Assembly: GCA_932294295.1 (NCBI GenBank)
Contig: OW028579.1
Location: 29,895,250-29,959,249 of the forward strand
Source: Alitta virens
Lineage: Eukaryota > Annelida > Polychaeta > Phyllodocida > Nereididae
DNA length: 64,000 nucleotides
Direction of reading: 5' to 3'
In this document: one piece after another, positions 33,201 through 42,135 of the stretch
Numbering within the stretch: the first letter of the stretch is position 1
How the letters are laid out: every line of letters begins with the position of its first letter
The notes under the pieces: generated by a model
What the model was told of the DNA's origin: nothing
Seen by the model: the letters and a program-made list of their open reading frames with translations, nothing else
Database searches by the model: none
Made by a program: the position numbers and the translations under genes

Positions 33201-34459
33201 ACCAATGCTTTATTATTGTTAATATTATATATTTAAAATGTTATGATGAGTAATAATATTATATATTTATATATTTAAAATGTAATAAAAAGTCCGACAG
33301 TCAAATGTCAAGTAAGCGGAATGCTCATCACTTTAAAGCTTATGATTAGCCCAGTACATTAATTTTATTTTAAAGGATCAGCTTAAACAAACAGTTAAAT
33401 TAATCATGGGTATAAAAGATATCGCATATGTTGGAATTGATAGTTTCAGCATTTCCGTGGTTTGAAATGGCAATCAAAACAGTTTAAGATGAAGATAAGA
33501 TAAGATAAAGATTTATTAAATGTCAGATAAATGTACAAAAACACACTCAGACAACACATGACATGACAAATGAGAAATAGTATATACAATGAAAGATGAC
33601 ATTAAAACATGGTTTAAAATCATAAAACATGGTTTAAAATCATAAAAGAGTATAAAATCATAAAAAAAAGGTAAAAAAAAAACGTGGAACAATTTAAGCA
33701 ATATCCACATTTACAATTGGTTAAACTATATAATACTATTGGCATGGTGATATTTAAGAGTTCTTACAGATGTTGTTTGGTAATTATGTTGAAATAGCTC
33801 ATAGAAACAGCTTGAACGTGGTTTACATTCATTGTTAAGTACCTTGAATACAGATATGGCTTAATTTATTAATGTGTGTGTCGCTGTCTTACTTACTATA
33901 ACAATTTGTGTGTGTGTGTGATTAGGGTTTTACGTCCTGTATTTCTGCACCAGTTGGGCTAATTAGGACAGGCAGAGACCATGGCAATCAGACGAAGGAG
34001 GAAACAGCCATCCAACTTAGGCTAGACCGGGAATCAAACCCGGGACCCAGCGGTTGGAAGCCCAGAGCGCTACCTCTGAGCTGGGCCCCCACCCTGCTTA
34101 CTATAAAAAAATTTTAGCTCCTGGAGTATCGGATTTTATGATTAGCCAACACATTTATAACTATGCATTCAAATATTAAAGTATCTGATTCATGTTTAGT
34201 CTCATCGTTTCTTTTGATTTAACCCAGACTATATAAATGAAACGGAATACTGGTACGACTGTATGGTAATTCAAGTACAAACAGCAGATCTTTCACTAAA
34301 AAACTAAGTTTCATTTATAGAAGAAAATAACAATTGACTCACCCATTGGCCTTCTCTTGTTAAAACATCAATACCTCTTGAGGTCACATGATTAAACAAA
34401 ATGGTGACAAGAAGTAATGAGGCAAACAGATTTATCTTCTTGATGTGGGAAATAAACAT
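18119..34459 (-). CDS. Short matrix metalloproteinase without hemopexin domain, hydrophobic C-terminal tail (gene 3, complete)
   Basis: Seven exons (34459-34343, 32886-32676, 29242-29142, 24377-24298, 22163-22012, 18668-18510, 18228-18119) form a 930 bp frame, 309 aa plus stop. The first six exons have exactly the lengths of gene 2. Order: signal peptide, pro-domain with PRCGSSD (Cys94), catalytic domain with [11 protein letters not shown] and VMYP, then a C-terminal exon whose last 18 residues are hydrophobic and run to the stop. That fits a GPI-attachment signal with small residues (SS, N) 4-7 positions before it. Introns are large and hold SINEs, a decayed LINE, minisatellites and an inverted-repeat transposon. 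It lies head-to-tail upstream of gene 2, so the two are tandem duplicates. A membrane-held matrix protease is the likely product. Confidence 0.88.
18510..18668 (-). CDS. Gene 3 exon 6: catalytic zinc site
   Basis: 159 bp between TTTTCAG and GTAAGG. Contains [26 protein letters not shown] and [13 protein letters not shown]. Confidence 0.92.
19335..20222. mobile_element. Non-autonomous inverted-repeat DNA transposon, copy B
   Basis: 888 bp flanked by TA. Ends CAGGGTGCGGC and GCCACACCCTG. Interior clearly similar to copy A throughout, with scattered indels. Lies in intron 5 of gene 3. The left subterminal AAAAACTTGCAC part is missing. Confidence 0.85.
20820..21890 (+). repeat. Dispersed repeat R3, copy A (contains an empty site for LTR element 1)
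   Basis: Similar to two blocks that flank or follow LTR element 1: 37750-37785 plus 46965-47200, and 49310-50090. Includes an inverted-repeat core around GTAGGGTCAGAACGG and GAGGCCCCCGACGG. Nature unknown; no coding domain seen. Confidence 0.6.
22012..22163 (-). CDS. Gene 3 exon 5: structural zinc region
   Basis: 152 bp between TTTTCAG and GTTTGT. Contains NHGDNNPFQDSEVAHAF and GDIHFNLKLTFSYAQ. Structural-zinc ligands kept, DGPGG and DDxE calcium motifs missing, as in gene 2. Confidence 0.9.
22250..22455 (+). mobile_element. tRNA-derived SINE, copy 5
   Basis: Plus-strand copy with intact box A (TAGCTCAGAGGTAG) and box B (GGTTCGATTCC), tail of CAAA and CA repeats, flanked by CCAGTGCTCCAT / CCAGTGCCCCAT. 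Lies in intron 4 of gene 3. Confidence 0.92.
22830..23160 (+). repeat. Minisatellite of 11 bp units
   Basis: TTGGGTCAACA is repeated about six times at 22976-23032, embedded in looser copies of a GGCCAACATTGG motif. Non-coding, intron 4 of gene 3. Confidence 0.85.
24298..24377 (-). CDS. Gene 3 exon 4: second strand of catalytic domain
   Basis: 80 bp between CATTCAG and GTATGT. Encodes AWLPHIPRQILEAQPG and GDIKIDF. Donor chosen as CCTCA/GTATGT to match the 80 bp exon of gene 2; GTAAGC six bases on is an alternative that would break the frame. Confidence 0.84.
24810..24970. repeat. Dispersed repeat R4, copy A
   Basis: Shares about 150 bp with 26208-26355 in direct orientation, including GTTGCATCCAAT and GAGATGAATAACCA. 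Function unknown; intron 3 of gene 3. Confidence 0.7.
26208..26355. repeat. Dispersed repeat R4, copy B
   Basis: Direct repeat of 24810-24970, about 1.4 kb apart, ending in GGGAAAATGATG. The two copies may be the ends of one larger element, but no coding sequence is found between them. Confidence 0.7.
26372..26522 (+). repeat. Minisatellite of alternating 21 and 24 bp units
   Basis: CTAACTACATAGAAGGAATTA is repeated about seven times, some units with an extra AAG. Intron 3 of gene 3. Confidence 0.9.
27710..28210. repeat. Diverged two-copy tandem repeat of about 315 bp
   Basis: Words such as CTGTACTCTGAATTGGGCCTG / CTGTACCTTGTATAGGACCC and CTGTAACCTTGACCCTTTGA / CTGTGACCTTGACCCTGTGA recur about 315 bp apart. 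Intron 3 of gene 3. No gene seen in 26.5-29.1 kb. Confidence 0.6.
28408..28430. repeat. (GGTA)n microsatellite
   Basis: About five GGTA units within intron 3 of gene 3. Confidence 0.8.
29142..29242 (-). CDS. Gene 3 exon 3: start of catalytic domain
   Basis: 101 bp between TATGTAG and GTACAC. Encodes SSWKQESIAWSLHS and [16 protein letters not shown]. Same size and phase as gene 2 exon 3, but the first ten residues diverge. Confidence 0.88.
30700..32170 (-). mobile_element. Decayed LINE reverse transcriptase in intron 2 of gene 3
   Basis: Minus-strand fragments in different frames: FGFCKNHRTNDNVF (about 31950), RHLIVNTSKTKVMIF with DTYKYLGHVL (about 31430-31540), and LALKMFDTHVLPILEYNSEMW (about 31220-31290). 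This is the usual order of a non-LTR reverse transcriptase, broken by several frameshifts. Dead copy. Confidence 0.8.
32267..32455 (-). mobile_element. tRNA-derived SINE, copy 6
   Basis: Minus-strand copy with TCACTTGTATGT target duplication at 32255-32266 and, after 5 bp, 32461-32472. Lies in intron 2 of gene 3, next to a decayed LINE. Confidence 0.92.
32676..32886 (-). CDS. Gene 3 exon 2: pro-domain and cysteine switch
   Basis: 211 bp between GATTTAG and GTAAGT. Contains [33 protein letters not shown] and PRCGSSDDN. Gene-3-specific bases (YGKFTLG rather than VSKFTLG at the end) help trace the origin of the pseudogene. Confidence 0.92.
32923..33112 (-). mobile_element. tRNA-derived SINE, copy 7 (shared with pseudogene 4)
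   Basis: Minus-strand copy 37 bp upstream of gene 3 exon 2, flanked by GTTTAATGTGGT on both sides. The inverted counterpart is copy 11 at 53061-53240, so the insertion is older than that duplication. Confidence 0.92.
33907..34095 (-). mobile_element. tRNA-derived SINE, copy 8 (shared with pseudogene 4)
   Basis: Minus-strand copy in intron 1 of gene 3 with CTTACTATAA on both sides. The counterpart is copy 10 at 52116-52302. Confidence 0.92.
34343..34459 (-). CDS. Gene 3 exon 1: signal peptide
   Basis: 117 bp, 39 residues. Starts MFISHIKKINLFASLLLVTI and ends TREGQW before GTGAGT. Basic N-region, hydrophobic core, cleavage expected after VTS. The damaged copy at 51798-51867 shares its first eight residues. 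Confidence 0.87.
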
Positions 34460-34510
34460 ATTCCTGGGTGCTATGTACTATGTCTGAATCTCTTTGAAAA
34501 TAACAGCAAC

Positions 34511-34517
34511 TCTTATA
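34511..34517 (-). promoter_or_regulatory. Possible TATA box of gene 3
   Basis: TATAAGA on the minus strand about 52 bp before the gene 3 start codon, within a 5' flank of several hundred bases shared with the pseudogene. The pseudogene has a changed sequence here. Weak evidence only. Confidence 0.3.
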
Positions 34518-34947
34518 GCATTACGTACAGCTTAAGTTCTTCATAAGATGGAACTTTTCATAGAAAAATAATAATTGGAATAGCCATTTCAAAGCGATTC
34601 ATATCAAGCAATCTGTTACGCAATGTCAAGGTAAAAAAGAAAATGTGCTGTAAAAAATTATATGAATGGGAATAAAAACGACTGCATTTGCATGAATGCA
34701 TTAAATGTGCACTAAGATATGCGGAGTCCATAAAATCTGTGTTATCAAAACTCCACAATATACATGTGGCATATTCCATGCTTGCTGAGAAAACATGATA
34801 CCCATAGAAAAAATTTAGTGGAATGGAAGTTACTTGGCACTTCACAAAATGAACTTCTAGAACATTTGTATGATACAATTCATGTAAAATAATCATGCGT
34901 GAAATTGTTCACACTTCAACTCAACTCTTTTAGAGCTAGCGAGTCAT

Positions 34948-35135
34948 ATGTGTGTGTGATTAGGGCTTTACGTCCTGTATTTCTGCACCAGTTGGGCTAA
35001 TTAGGACAGGCAGAGACCATGGCAATGAGACGAAAATTGAAACAGCCATCCAACTTAGGCTCGACCGGGAATCGAACCCGGGACCAAGCGGTTGGAAGCT
35101 CAGAGCACTATCTCTGAGCTAGGCCCCCGCGCTTT
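34948..35135 (-). mobile_element. tRNA-derived SINE, copy 9 (absent from the pseudogene counterpart)
   Basis: Minus-strand copy upstream of gene 3. In the inverted counterpart near 51340-51365 the flanks GCGAGTCAT and CAGTCATATAAAA are directly joined. This marks a clean empty site and an insertion after the duplication. Confidence 0.92.
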
Positions 35136-35424
35136 CATCAGTCATATAAAATTATTGATAAACAGCCATGTGGAATTCGATTTGAAGGGGTTGGGGGGAA
35201 AAAGAAATAAAAAAGAGAGCCAGAAAGTAATCATTAAGATAAAAAAGAACTGTTTAAGAATAAATCTATATATAATTATTTATTCAAATGGTTATATCTG
35301 TCATAGCTATTGGAGAATTCATCAGCGAACTAAGTTCGAAATGGGTGGGCAGCTTGACAATTTCCTTTATGGAGCAGAACTCGAACATGAATGCACTTAT
35401 CCCAACCAAATTTTGTCTGGTGAT

Positions 35425-37785
35425 ACTTATATATGTACCACTTAATGGGTGTAGCAGCTCTTAAAAATAGTACACTATACATTGTTAAAATCAAACCTTC
35501 AGGTTGCAATAAAGGCCATTTGCCCTATATAATTATGCCATCATAACTGTGTGCAGTGTGTTTACAGTATATTATAACAAATCTACTGTAATTGTCAAAA
35601 AATTATAATTGTGTATGACTATTTGTCTCATTGTTGTGTTGATACTAAATGCCATCCGCTCACCAGTTTGGCATAACTAGAGTGTGTCCAGTGTTGGTCA
35701 CTGGGGTTTGAGGTCTTCCAGCAGAATCAGAAGTAATGTGTAGTAGTAAATGGTCAGAAATCTGATTGGGCTCATGCTGTGGTATAACAAAAGCCAAATA
35801 ATTAAGTTTCTTTTAGTTCATATGAACTCATACTGAAATGGAAAATTAATATTACTGTAATAATTTGAATTACTCTGTACTTAATAAATATTCATGATTA
35901 TGGGTAATTCACCAGCAGTGAACTAATATCAGAGGCTGATGTAAGCCTAGTCATGTGACCCTCACTCTTTGTTCAGGCTGACATAAATTGTGATACTGGG
36001 GGCTCTCTCTCTCTCTCACTTTAGAGTATGGGGGAAAACTGAATGGCCTAATGGCTTCAGTTACACAGGGAAACACGTAAGGACAAATAGTTCCTAAGTC
36101 ATCCAAGTAGCAGATACACTTTCCAGACTAGATATGAAAGCAACAGGAGAAAATTCTTTGGTTATAGAACCAATAGCTAACCCAAAACAAGTACTATGAC
36201 TACTACATGCCTGATATCAATTCAGAACAGGTCTTGACAAACTCCAGAGGAGAAAACACTGAAGAATGTTATTTTAATCTCAGAAAACAGATTTAGAAAA
36301 CCTGACAGATATGGAGTAATAAATCAGGATGGTCCAGAAGAAGATTCAGATACAGACGTAACAGAAATGACCAACCAGACACAAGAGACAGACGCACAAA
36401 CCAATACAAAGACAGACCAAATTCAGATAGAAAAATTGACATAAAGTAAAGATATACCAGAATACATGACAACTTCTCAATGACAGTTATTTGATAACAC
36501 AAACCCCGAAAATGTAATAGTTTCAAATTTTCCAAAGCAATTAGATTTGAACTATTTGTTGATGATATACTTGAAAGTTGCAATAGTTTCAATAAAGAAA
36601 TTGATTTGTGCGCGTGCAGTAATTCAGTGGGGTCAGAAATAAGACAATAAAATTGTAACAGAAAAAAGCTATCAGAATACTAGCAAAATCAAAATTCAAT
36701 AGCCATATGGAACCAGTCTGCAAGAAATTTTAACTACTAAAATTTGATGATCTTCTTTAATTAAATTGCTGCAAATTATATTATTGGACTAAAAAATAGC
36801 ATGACAAAACCCTATTTTTACGATAAATTATTGCCAAACAATGTTGTCAATAGGGTATAATACAAGACAGGTTAATGATGTACATCAACAGAATATCAGT
36901 AAGTCCATAGAATTCCAATTGCTTTATCATAAAGTATCATCTTCCTGGAATGAACTTCCAACATCGATCAGAGACTTTAATACCTTTATTAATGTTTTGA
37001 CTAAGTCGCTTAAAAATCATTATCTTTCAAATTGTAGTGAAGAATGTACTGACTATAATTGTTAAATTTGTAATAGACAAACTTCTGTTTAAACTTAATG
37101 GTCTGAGGAGTATGCTCCACAACACAAGTCAAGCAATGCAAATATTTATCATGTAGGCCTACTCGATGTGTCAGGTTCTTTCTTAAAAACTGCTTTGTCA
37201 GGCTATTTCTTCTTTTTATCCTTTCTTCTTTGCTTATTTGTCATTTGTCTTTACTGTGTGTTTGTTTTCACTAATAACTTGTGTATTTAGTGTTGCAACC
37301 CAAAAATTATGTCACTGTGTCTTGGAGTGACCCATTCATCCTTCATTCCTCATACATTGTCATTAAAATTAATCTGGGCTAAACATTTATCGTTTAACTT
37401 TAAGCATAATAGAAAGATCAGTGTCTAGCAATCAATTAAGGTTTAATTCTCAAGATGTCCCAAGCCTTTTTTTAATCCTCTGTGACATGATTGATTGTGT
37501 AACTGTGTTTAATCATGCATGGAAGGATAACACAAACAACTAACATTCTCACAGGATTCAACAGAACACCTTGAAACAGTAAATCTTAATTTTTGAATGT
37601 CCATTTCTACAGAGAAGGCAAAAATAACCCTTTCAGGTACTCTATGTAAAATTATTCAGTGAATAAACTTTTTACTTTCTCTACTGTTATGCACTTGTTT
37701 AACCTGATGCATGTATTTATTACAAAGATTAATAGGCCTATTCCCATGAGGTGCCTTTGTAGTTAGCCAGAACCGACCTACACGG
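35425..37785. other. Intergenic DNA between gene 3 and LTR element 1
   Basis: Holds an R2 fragment near 35690-35720, a (CT)n tract near 36004, the LINE tail at 36841-37065 and otherwise AT-rich sequence with no supported gene. Confidence 0.5.
36841..37065 (+). mobile_element. LINE 3' fragment (end of reverse transcriptase ORF)
   Basis: 75-codon frame with SSSWNELPTSIRDFNTF and a following FxxxLKxHxL-like end. This is the common C-terminal pattern of LINE ORF2. The upstream part is not recognisable. Confidence 0.65.
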
Positions 37786-38532
37786 TGTAAAATCCTCAGT
37801 GTAGTTAGTGACATACTAAGTCTCCTTCCAAATATCATAGTCCAAATATTCAAGGATAACATAAGCAGTAAAATAGTGTCAAGTGGGTTCCTTCTGCCAG
37901 TTGGTCCAAACCAAAGATGCCAGAATTTCTCCCAGATTTATTTTATAATCATCCAAAACAATACAGGCCCCTCCTCATTTGGAGGGGCGAACAATCACAC
38001 ATCAATCACATACATTCATCAATACCCTCCCCAACTCCCCCTTGGCTGACTCTTCCGAGTTCATCAGATCAACTCCCTCATTAACTCTGGCCAGTTGATT
38101 ACCAAGCCAGGAGCACACAATGGCCAAATTCACTCAGGCGTGAATCTGCCCCACCCCAGCCCCCTGGACAGGTGGCTACTCATTAACTCTGGGCCCCCAT
38201 CTCCCCATCAATTCTCCCCCCCTGGAGAGTCCAGCTCAGTAGAGCAGAATGGATCATAGATACATTGATCCCTTCACTGCCCTCTGGATCTGGATCCATA
38301 CAAATACACCTCCCTGGCCAGCTGGACAGAGTCCAGTGATGGATCTCCTGTCCACTGAGATAGTGAACTAATCTCTCCCCCTCATTGTTCTTGGATCTCA
38401 TTCTGAACTGGCCATCTGCAGTCCCCCACTGATGACTGAAACCTCATCACACTTTCAGGACATTAATACAGAGCACTTAAATAGTCATTATCAATACAAA
38501 AAGAAGGGAGCAAAAGTCCTGTGACTTTTACA
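37786..38532 (-). repeat. 3' LTR of element 1
   Basis: 747 bp, near-identical to 46270-46964 apart from an extra 48 bp segment (around 38072-38135), 4 extra bp near the end and a few substitutions. Confidence 0.95.
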
Positions 38533-39132
38533 CTGCTCACCATCATTTTGAGTGAGATGTATACAAAACCTACAATTTGTCTCCCATCATTACTTTGGGA
38601 TAATCTATACAACACATTTCACTCACAATAAGATGATGATTATTCATTTAAGTTCACAACTTGACACCTTTTGTGGTTTTTAATACAAAATTATACATTC
38701 CTACTCACTGCTTATAGTCACGCTCCACTGAGTCCAGCGTATTCTGTCATAAAACCTTACATAAATTCAAATTTTTCCGATCTGTTGGAACCAGGTGCTG
38801 ATCTTATGATCCTAACACTTAAATCAAAAGATAAACTAACAAACGTTTCAACCACTTCCAAGCATCCCCAGGTCACCACAACCAGGTCTGCATATACTGG
38901 TGTCTTCTCGTAAGAAGTCTATGTCTAATTACTTCATACACATCACTATTTAAATCATATCGACTAACATTTTCAAATTACATACATTAAAGAAAATGAA
39001 CATTCATAACACTCCCTGCACTCGTTGGTCTAGGCCCCTCCTATCTGATCCCTAAACTCTCTAGCAGACTGGATCACGTAACTAGAGAAGACCAAAATAC
39101 CGCAGAGAGGTCTTCACCTCGGCCTCAGTACT
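38533..39132 (-). other. 3' untranslated part of element 1
   Basis: 600 bp between env and the 3' LTR with no ORF of note. The polypurine tract is not obvious; ATGATGGTGAGCAG precedes the LTR. Confidence 0.55.
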
Positions 39133-41118
39133 CTAGACCTCAGCTATGACCTGGCTAACTTCACCTACAGGTAATCTAATAGAGGAGTGGTCTTCGGCTC
39201 GTGTGTAATGCGCTGAGCTCCTAGTCAGCATCGTCTCACCCTTCTTCCTGGTTATACAGCACCACAACTTAGCCCCCAATCTCCTAATCCCTTCTCTCCT
39301 GACAACTCCCAAATATCCCAGACCTATCAGTGCTACTATCACCATGGTGGAAGATAGGATCAATGCCGCGAGGGGAGTATGTTTACTGAATTGCACCCAC
39401 GGCCTCTGACTCACCTGAATGGCCTCCATCAGCATCGCCTGACTGATATCGTTGACCTGGGCCGTGGATACGCTCTTCAATTGGGGAAATGACCTCACCA
39501 GGGCCTCAGATCCCAGATTCCTTGTAAAATTAAACTGTCCCTCCACATGTATCAGAGGAAGCACTATATGCCTAGCCATGTGTAATTCTGGTATACAATG
39601 CACCCGCCATCCTGTTCCGGCTATGTTACAAGGAGCAGGGCAATGCATGGCATATGTCCCTGGTCCCAGTCTAACAGGTGGGTACACTTTCCCAGGGCAC
39701 CTGGCAGAGACAGACTCCCCCCAGGTCATCACCACTATGGTTCTCAGAGAGACTCGCTTTACTGTGGTGACGTTAGCCTGTTTAACAATATCAAATCGGC
39801 AGCTTTTAATAAGCTCCGATTGGTTGAATATCAAACCCCTATCACACGGCATGTGCCTTGCATCAAATAATGGTCCTGCTCTACACACCAACGGCTCCCC
39901 TCCAATACATGCTTCGGGCTCAAACAACAGTCCTGTGGCTGTATCTACACCATAACTATTCCCCACATCAATTTTTACAGTCATATTCGATCCCCTAATG
40001 GGCACAGGATAACTCTGAATGTTATAAAGCAGGTAACTGGCCTTATTGACAGTTGGTACATTAAACCTGAAGATTATCCTTCTTCTGTCAATCACAATCG
40101 GCTCTATGTGAATGTGTCGATAATACCAGGTCAATTCAGGCACTACGTCGTTTCCAGACTGAGCAATGGCATTGACAATGTTCCTCAGCACATAGGGACT
40201 CACAATGTCCTCGGTCAGGTCACCACGCTCTAGTGCCCCTCGCTGCTGCTGATACAGCCTCATTTGTTCTCTATACTGCTCATACAAATGTTCGCACTCT
40301 TCCACAGCTCTCTCAATTTCCATACGAATCTCCAAGTTGTTGATACGAGTGTCGACTTGAGACAGTCTCCTGGCCAATTCTCCCACATATTTACTTAGCT
40401 GCACGACATGGTCATCCACCTGTGTTACGGCCACCGACATGTTCCTGATGTATAGTCTATTCTGATTCACCACCGTCATCATTCTGTCAGTCAGATGTAA
40501 AATGTCCTGCGTGCGAGCTTGCAGTATTTTTGTGGCGTCCGCATAATGTTGAACCTGAGAGTCAGTGGCAATTCCAAAGAGTACATGCAGCCCTGTACCT
40601 ATGAAGTCAAAGGCTCCCCTCTTGTGGCGTCCCTCAAGAGTGGGAGGATCACTTCGGCTACGACCAGCATAGCTTCCGTCCAGAGGCTGCAGTCTCCGGA
40701 GTCGCCACTCCCAGGATCTTTGCACATACCCATGTACTTTGATGTCCTTACGGCTCTCTCGCACCAGTCGTATCAGCTTGCCTAGTTGTTCTGGATAACG
40801 GGGTGTCTCCAGAGTCACCAACACCACCCATGAAGCTTCCAAGGTCCTCAGAGATGCTCCACCTCTCACCAACACACCATCTGTCAGATCTCTGGGGGGT
40901 GTTGGCTGCTCACGCAGTTCATCCTCCGTGATGGCTCTCGGAGGAGCTTCTTGGGCATCCCTCAGCATAGTGTTCCTCATCGCCGATCCCTGAGATCCAT
41001 CGCTGGCCCCAGCGTCTCCCATCACAATCATAATGATTAACAAGGTCAGACCCACCTTACAGGCCTCCTGAGACAGACTCAGCAGGCGACAGGTCGTCTC
41101 CCTTGACATGCTTGGCAT
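39133..41118 (-). CDS. env: env of element 1: class I-type fusion glycoprotein, baculovirus-F/errantivirus-like
   Basis: 661 codons from the first ATG (41118); an upstream GTG was not used. The layout is a membrane glycoprotein: hydrophobic signal region (about residues 21-33), a furin-type site RHKR at about 164-167 followed at once by GAFDFIGTG, a Gly-rich hydrophobic stretch with the look of a fusion peptide, then a long heptad-like helix region. Cysteine-rich and N-glycosylation sites (NMS, NMT, NQS, NVT, NFT) follow. One transmembrane segment at about 583-606 precedes a 55-residue cytoplasmic tail. Cleavage site directly before GxFxFIG near one quarter of the length is the arrangement of baculovirus F proteins and gypsy-type Env (family knowledge). 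The ORF has no break. Expression is probably from a spliced RNA, not shown here. Confidence 0.83.
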   Translation of the reverse strand: MPSMSRETTCRLLSLSQEACKVGLTLLIIMIVMGDAGASDGSQGSAMRNTMLRDAQEAPPRAITEDELREQPTPPRDLTDGVLVRGGASLRTLEASWVVLVTLETPRYPEQLGKLIRLVRESRKDIKVHGYVQRSWEWRLRRLQPLDGSYAGRSRSDPPTLEGRHKRGAFDFIGTGLHVLFGIATDSQVQHYADATKILQARTQDILHLTDRMMTVVNQNRLYIRNMSVAVTQVDDHVVQLSKYVGELARRLSQVDTRINNLEIRMEIERAVEECEHLYEQYREQMRLYQQQRGALERGDLTEDIVSPYVLRNIVNAIAQSGNDVVPELTWYYRHIHIEPIVIDRRRIIFRFNVPTVNKASYLLYNIQSYPVPIRGSNMTVKIDVGNSYGVDTATGLLFEPEACIGGEPLVCRAGPLFDARHMPCDRGLIFNQSELIKSCRFDIVKQANVTTVKRVSLRTIVVMTWGESVSARCPGKVYPPVRLGPGTYAMHCPAPCNIAGTGWRVHCIPELHMARHIVLPLIHVEGQFNFTRNLGSEALVRSFPQLKSVSTAQVNDISQAMLMEAIQVSQRPWVQFSKHTPLAALILSSTMVIVALIGLGYLGVVRREGIRRLGAKLWCCITRKKGETMLTRSSAHYTRAEDHSSIRLPVGEVSQVIAEV

Positions 41119-41767
41119 CCCGGTCGCTACCAGAGGTGGAGTATCCACGCTTGATTAACTCGAAGTCTTTGTGTGAATCCTTGTTGGCGCGGTGAAGTCC
41201 CTCCTCAGTATCACTGGGGCCACTTCGATCCTTGCGCTTCCTCTGATGGTGATCAACGTGCACAGTCTTCCGATGTCCGCCTCCCAATTCTCCCTGAGAG
41301 CCGTGTCTCTTGCGTGGAGAACTGTCCAATCGCTCAGTCTTTCTGTACTCTGTCGTGGGATGCTTGTTGCCCTTCCTCTTTCTGTTCCTTTGTCTTGGAG
41401 GAGAGTCGCTGTCACTGTCATCTGCGTAGTACTGGCTGTGCTTGGCGTGTCTGGACAAGTAGGGACGATGCCGCTTACTGTCGTGTCCAGGCCGAGCTGG
41501 TCTATTGTAGTCCTCACCACTGACGTCGGAGTGGTCAGGACCTCGCTTCCTATTGGCCGAGGGCCGCAGAGGTCGCTCATCTGATCCGCTCCACTCACTA
41601 TCAGGCAGGGGATGAGCCGCCGCCTGATCCCTCGTGAGGGCGGAGTTTGGACCTGAACTCTGCCCTTGGTCAGCTGCTTTAGGCTCCTCCCCCCGCCGTG
41701 GTTGCTCAGGCGTATCCCTCTCCTCAGGAAGGAGGGGGGGGGGGCAGTTGCCAAGGCCTTTGAGCAT
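41057..41767 (-). CDS. Basic, low-complexity tail ORF of element 1 between integrase and env
   Basis: 236 codons from an in-frame ATG, rich in Arg, Lys, Ser, Asp, with a word KRHRPYLSRHAKH that corresponds to KRRRPYFQRAAKR in the C-terminal extension of element 2 pol. It is therefore probably the end of the ancestral Pol and not a separate gene. The C-run near 41740 either suffered an indel or is a slip site. It overlaps the start of env by 62 bp. Confidence 0.65.
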   Translation of the reverse strand: MLKGLGNCPPPLLPEERDTPEQPRRGEEPKAADQGQSSGPNSALTRDQAAAHPLPDSEWSGSDERPLRPSANRKRGPDHSDVSGEDYNRPARPGHDSKRHRPYLSRHAKHSQYYADDSDSDSPPRQRNRKRKGNKHPTTEYRKTERLDSSPRKRHGSQGELGGGHRKTVHVDHHQRKRKDRSGPSDTEEGLHRANKDSHKDFELIKRGYSTSGSDRDAKHVKGDDLSPAESVSGGL

Positions 41768-42116
41768 TTGGCTGACCCGCTGCTCTCCTACGTGGCCTGG
41801 GGCGTATTGAATCCCATACCACCTCTGAATCCACCACTTTGATCTTCTCTCTATTTAGTATTTTCTGTTTTCCAGTAAGCTGATGGGTGATCCAAACCAC
41901 CTTGCCACGAGTCTGCGTGACCAACCATTCTGGATCCCACCGGCTGGTCAAGGTCACTGGTTCTTCGGCTTTGATCACTACTGCATCTCCTACTCGCACA
42001 TCGCCTGCATTAGCCCTCTTCGCCAGTCTGTCTCGGTTGTACTTCCTAGACTCCTCAGTGAGATGACGAGCAGTTCTTATTGCCTCATACAGTTCATGCA
42101 AACGTCCATACACCAT
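41724..42116 (-). pseudogene. Displaced integrase C-terminal part of element 1
   Basis: 130 codons matching the end of integrase in element 2: VGDAVVIKAEEP and RGKVVWITHQLTGKQK correspond to VGDTVVVKAQEP and RGKVVWVTHQQSGKQK. Separated from the main pol frame by the deletion near 42140. It ends at a C-run (sense strand) near 41736-41745, after which the next frame continues. Confidence 0.88.
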
Positions 42117-42135
42117 GTCCCCTGAAGATAAGGCC

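Larger units (their letters stand above)
32500..35424 (-). repeat. Segment of gene 3 present as an inverted copy at 51.07-53.45 kb
   Basis: 5' flank, exon 1, intron 1 with two SINEs and most of exon 2 of gene 3 are matched in reverse at 51070-53450. The outer end of the match is near CCAACCAAATTTTGTC (35410), where the other copy continues into a Tc1-like remnant. Confidence 0.85.

Noticed and set aside
38183..38401. ORF of 72 codons in both LTRs of element 1
   Set aside because: Present only because the LTR is duplicated; contains no known domain and lies antisense to nothing informative.
41119..41148. Longer env start at 41148
   Set aside because: The codon there is GTG; the first ATG in frame is at 41118, directly ahead of the hydrophobic signal region.
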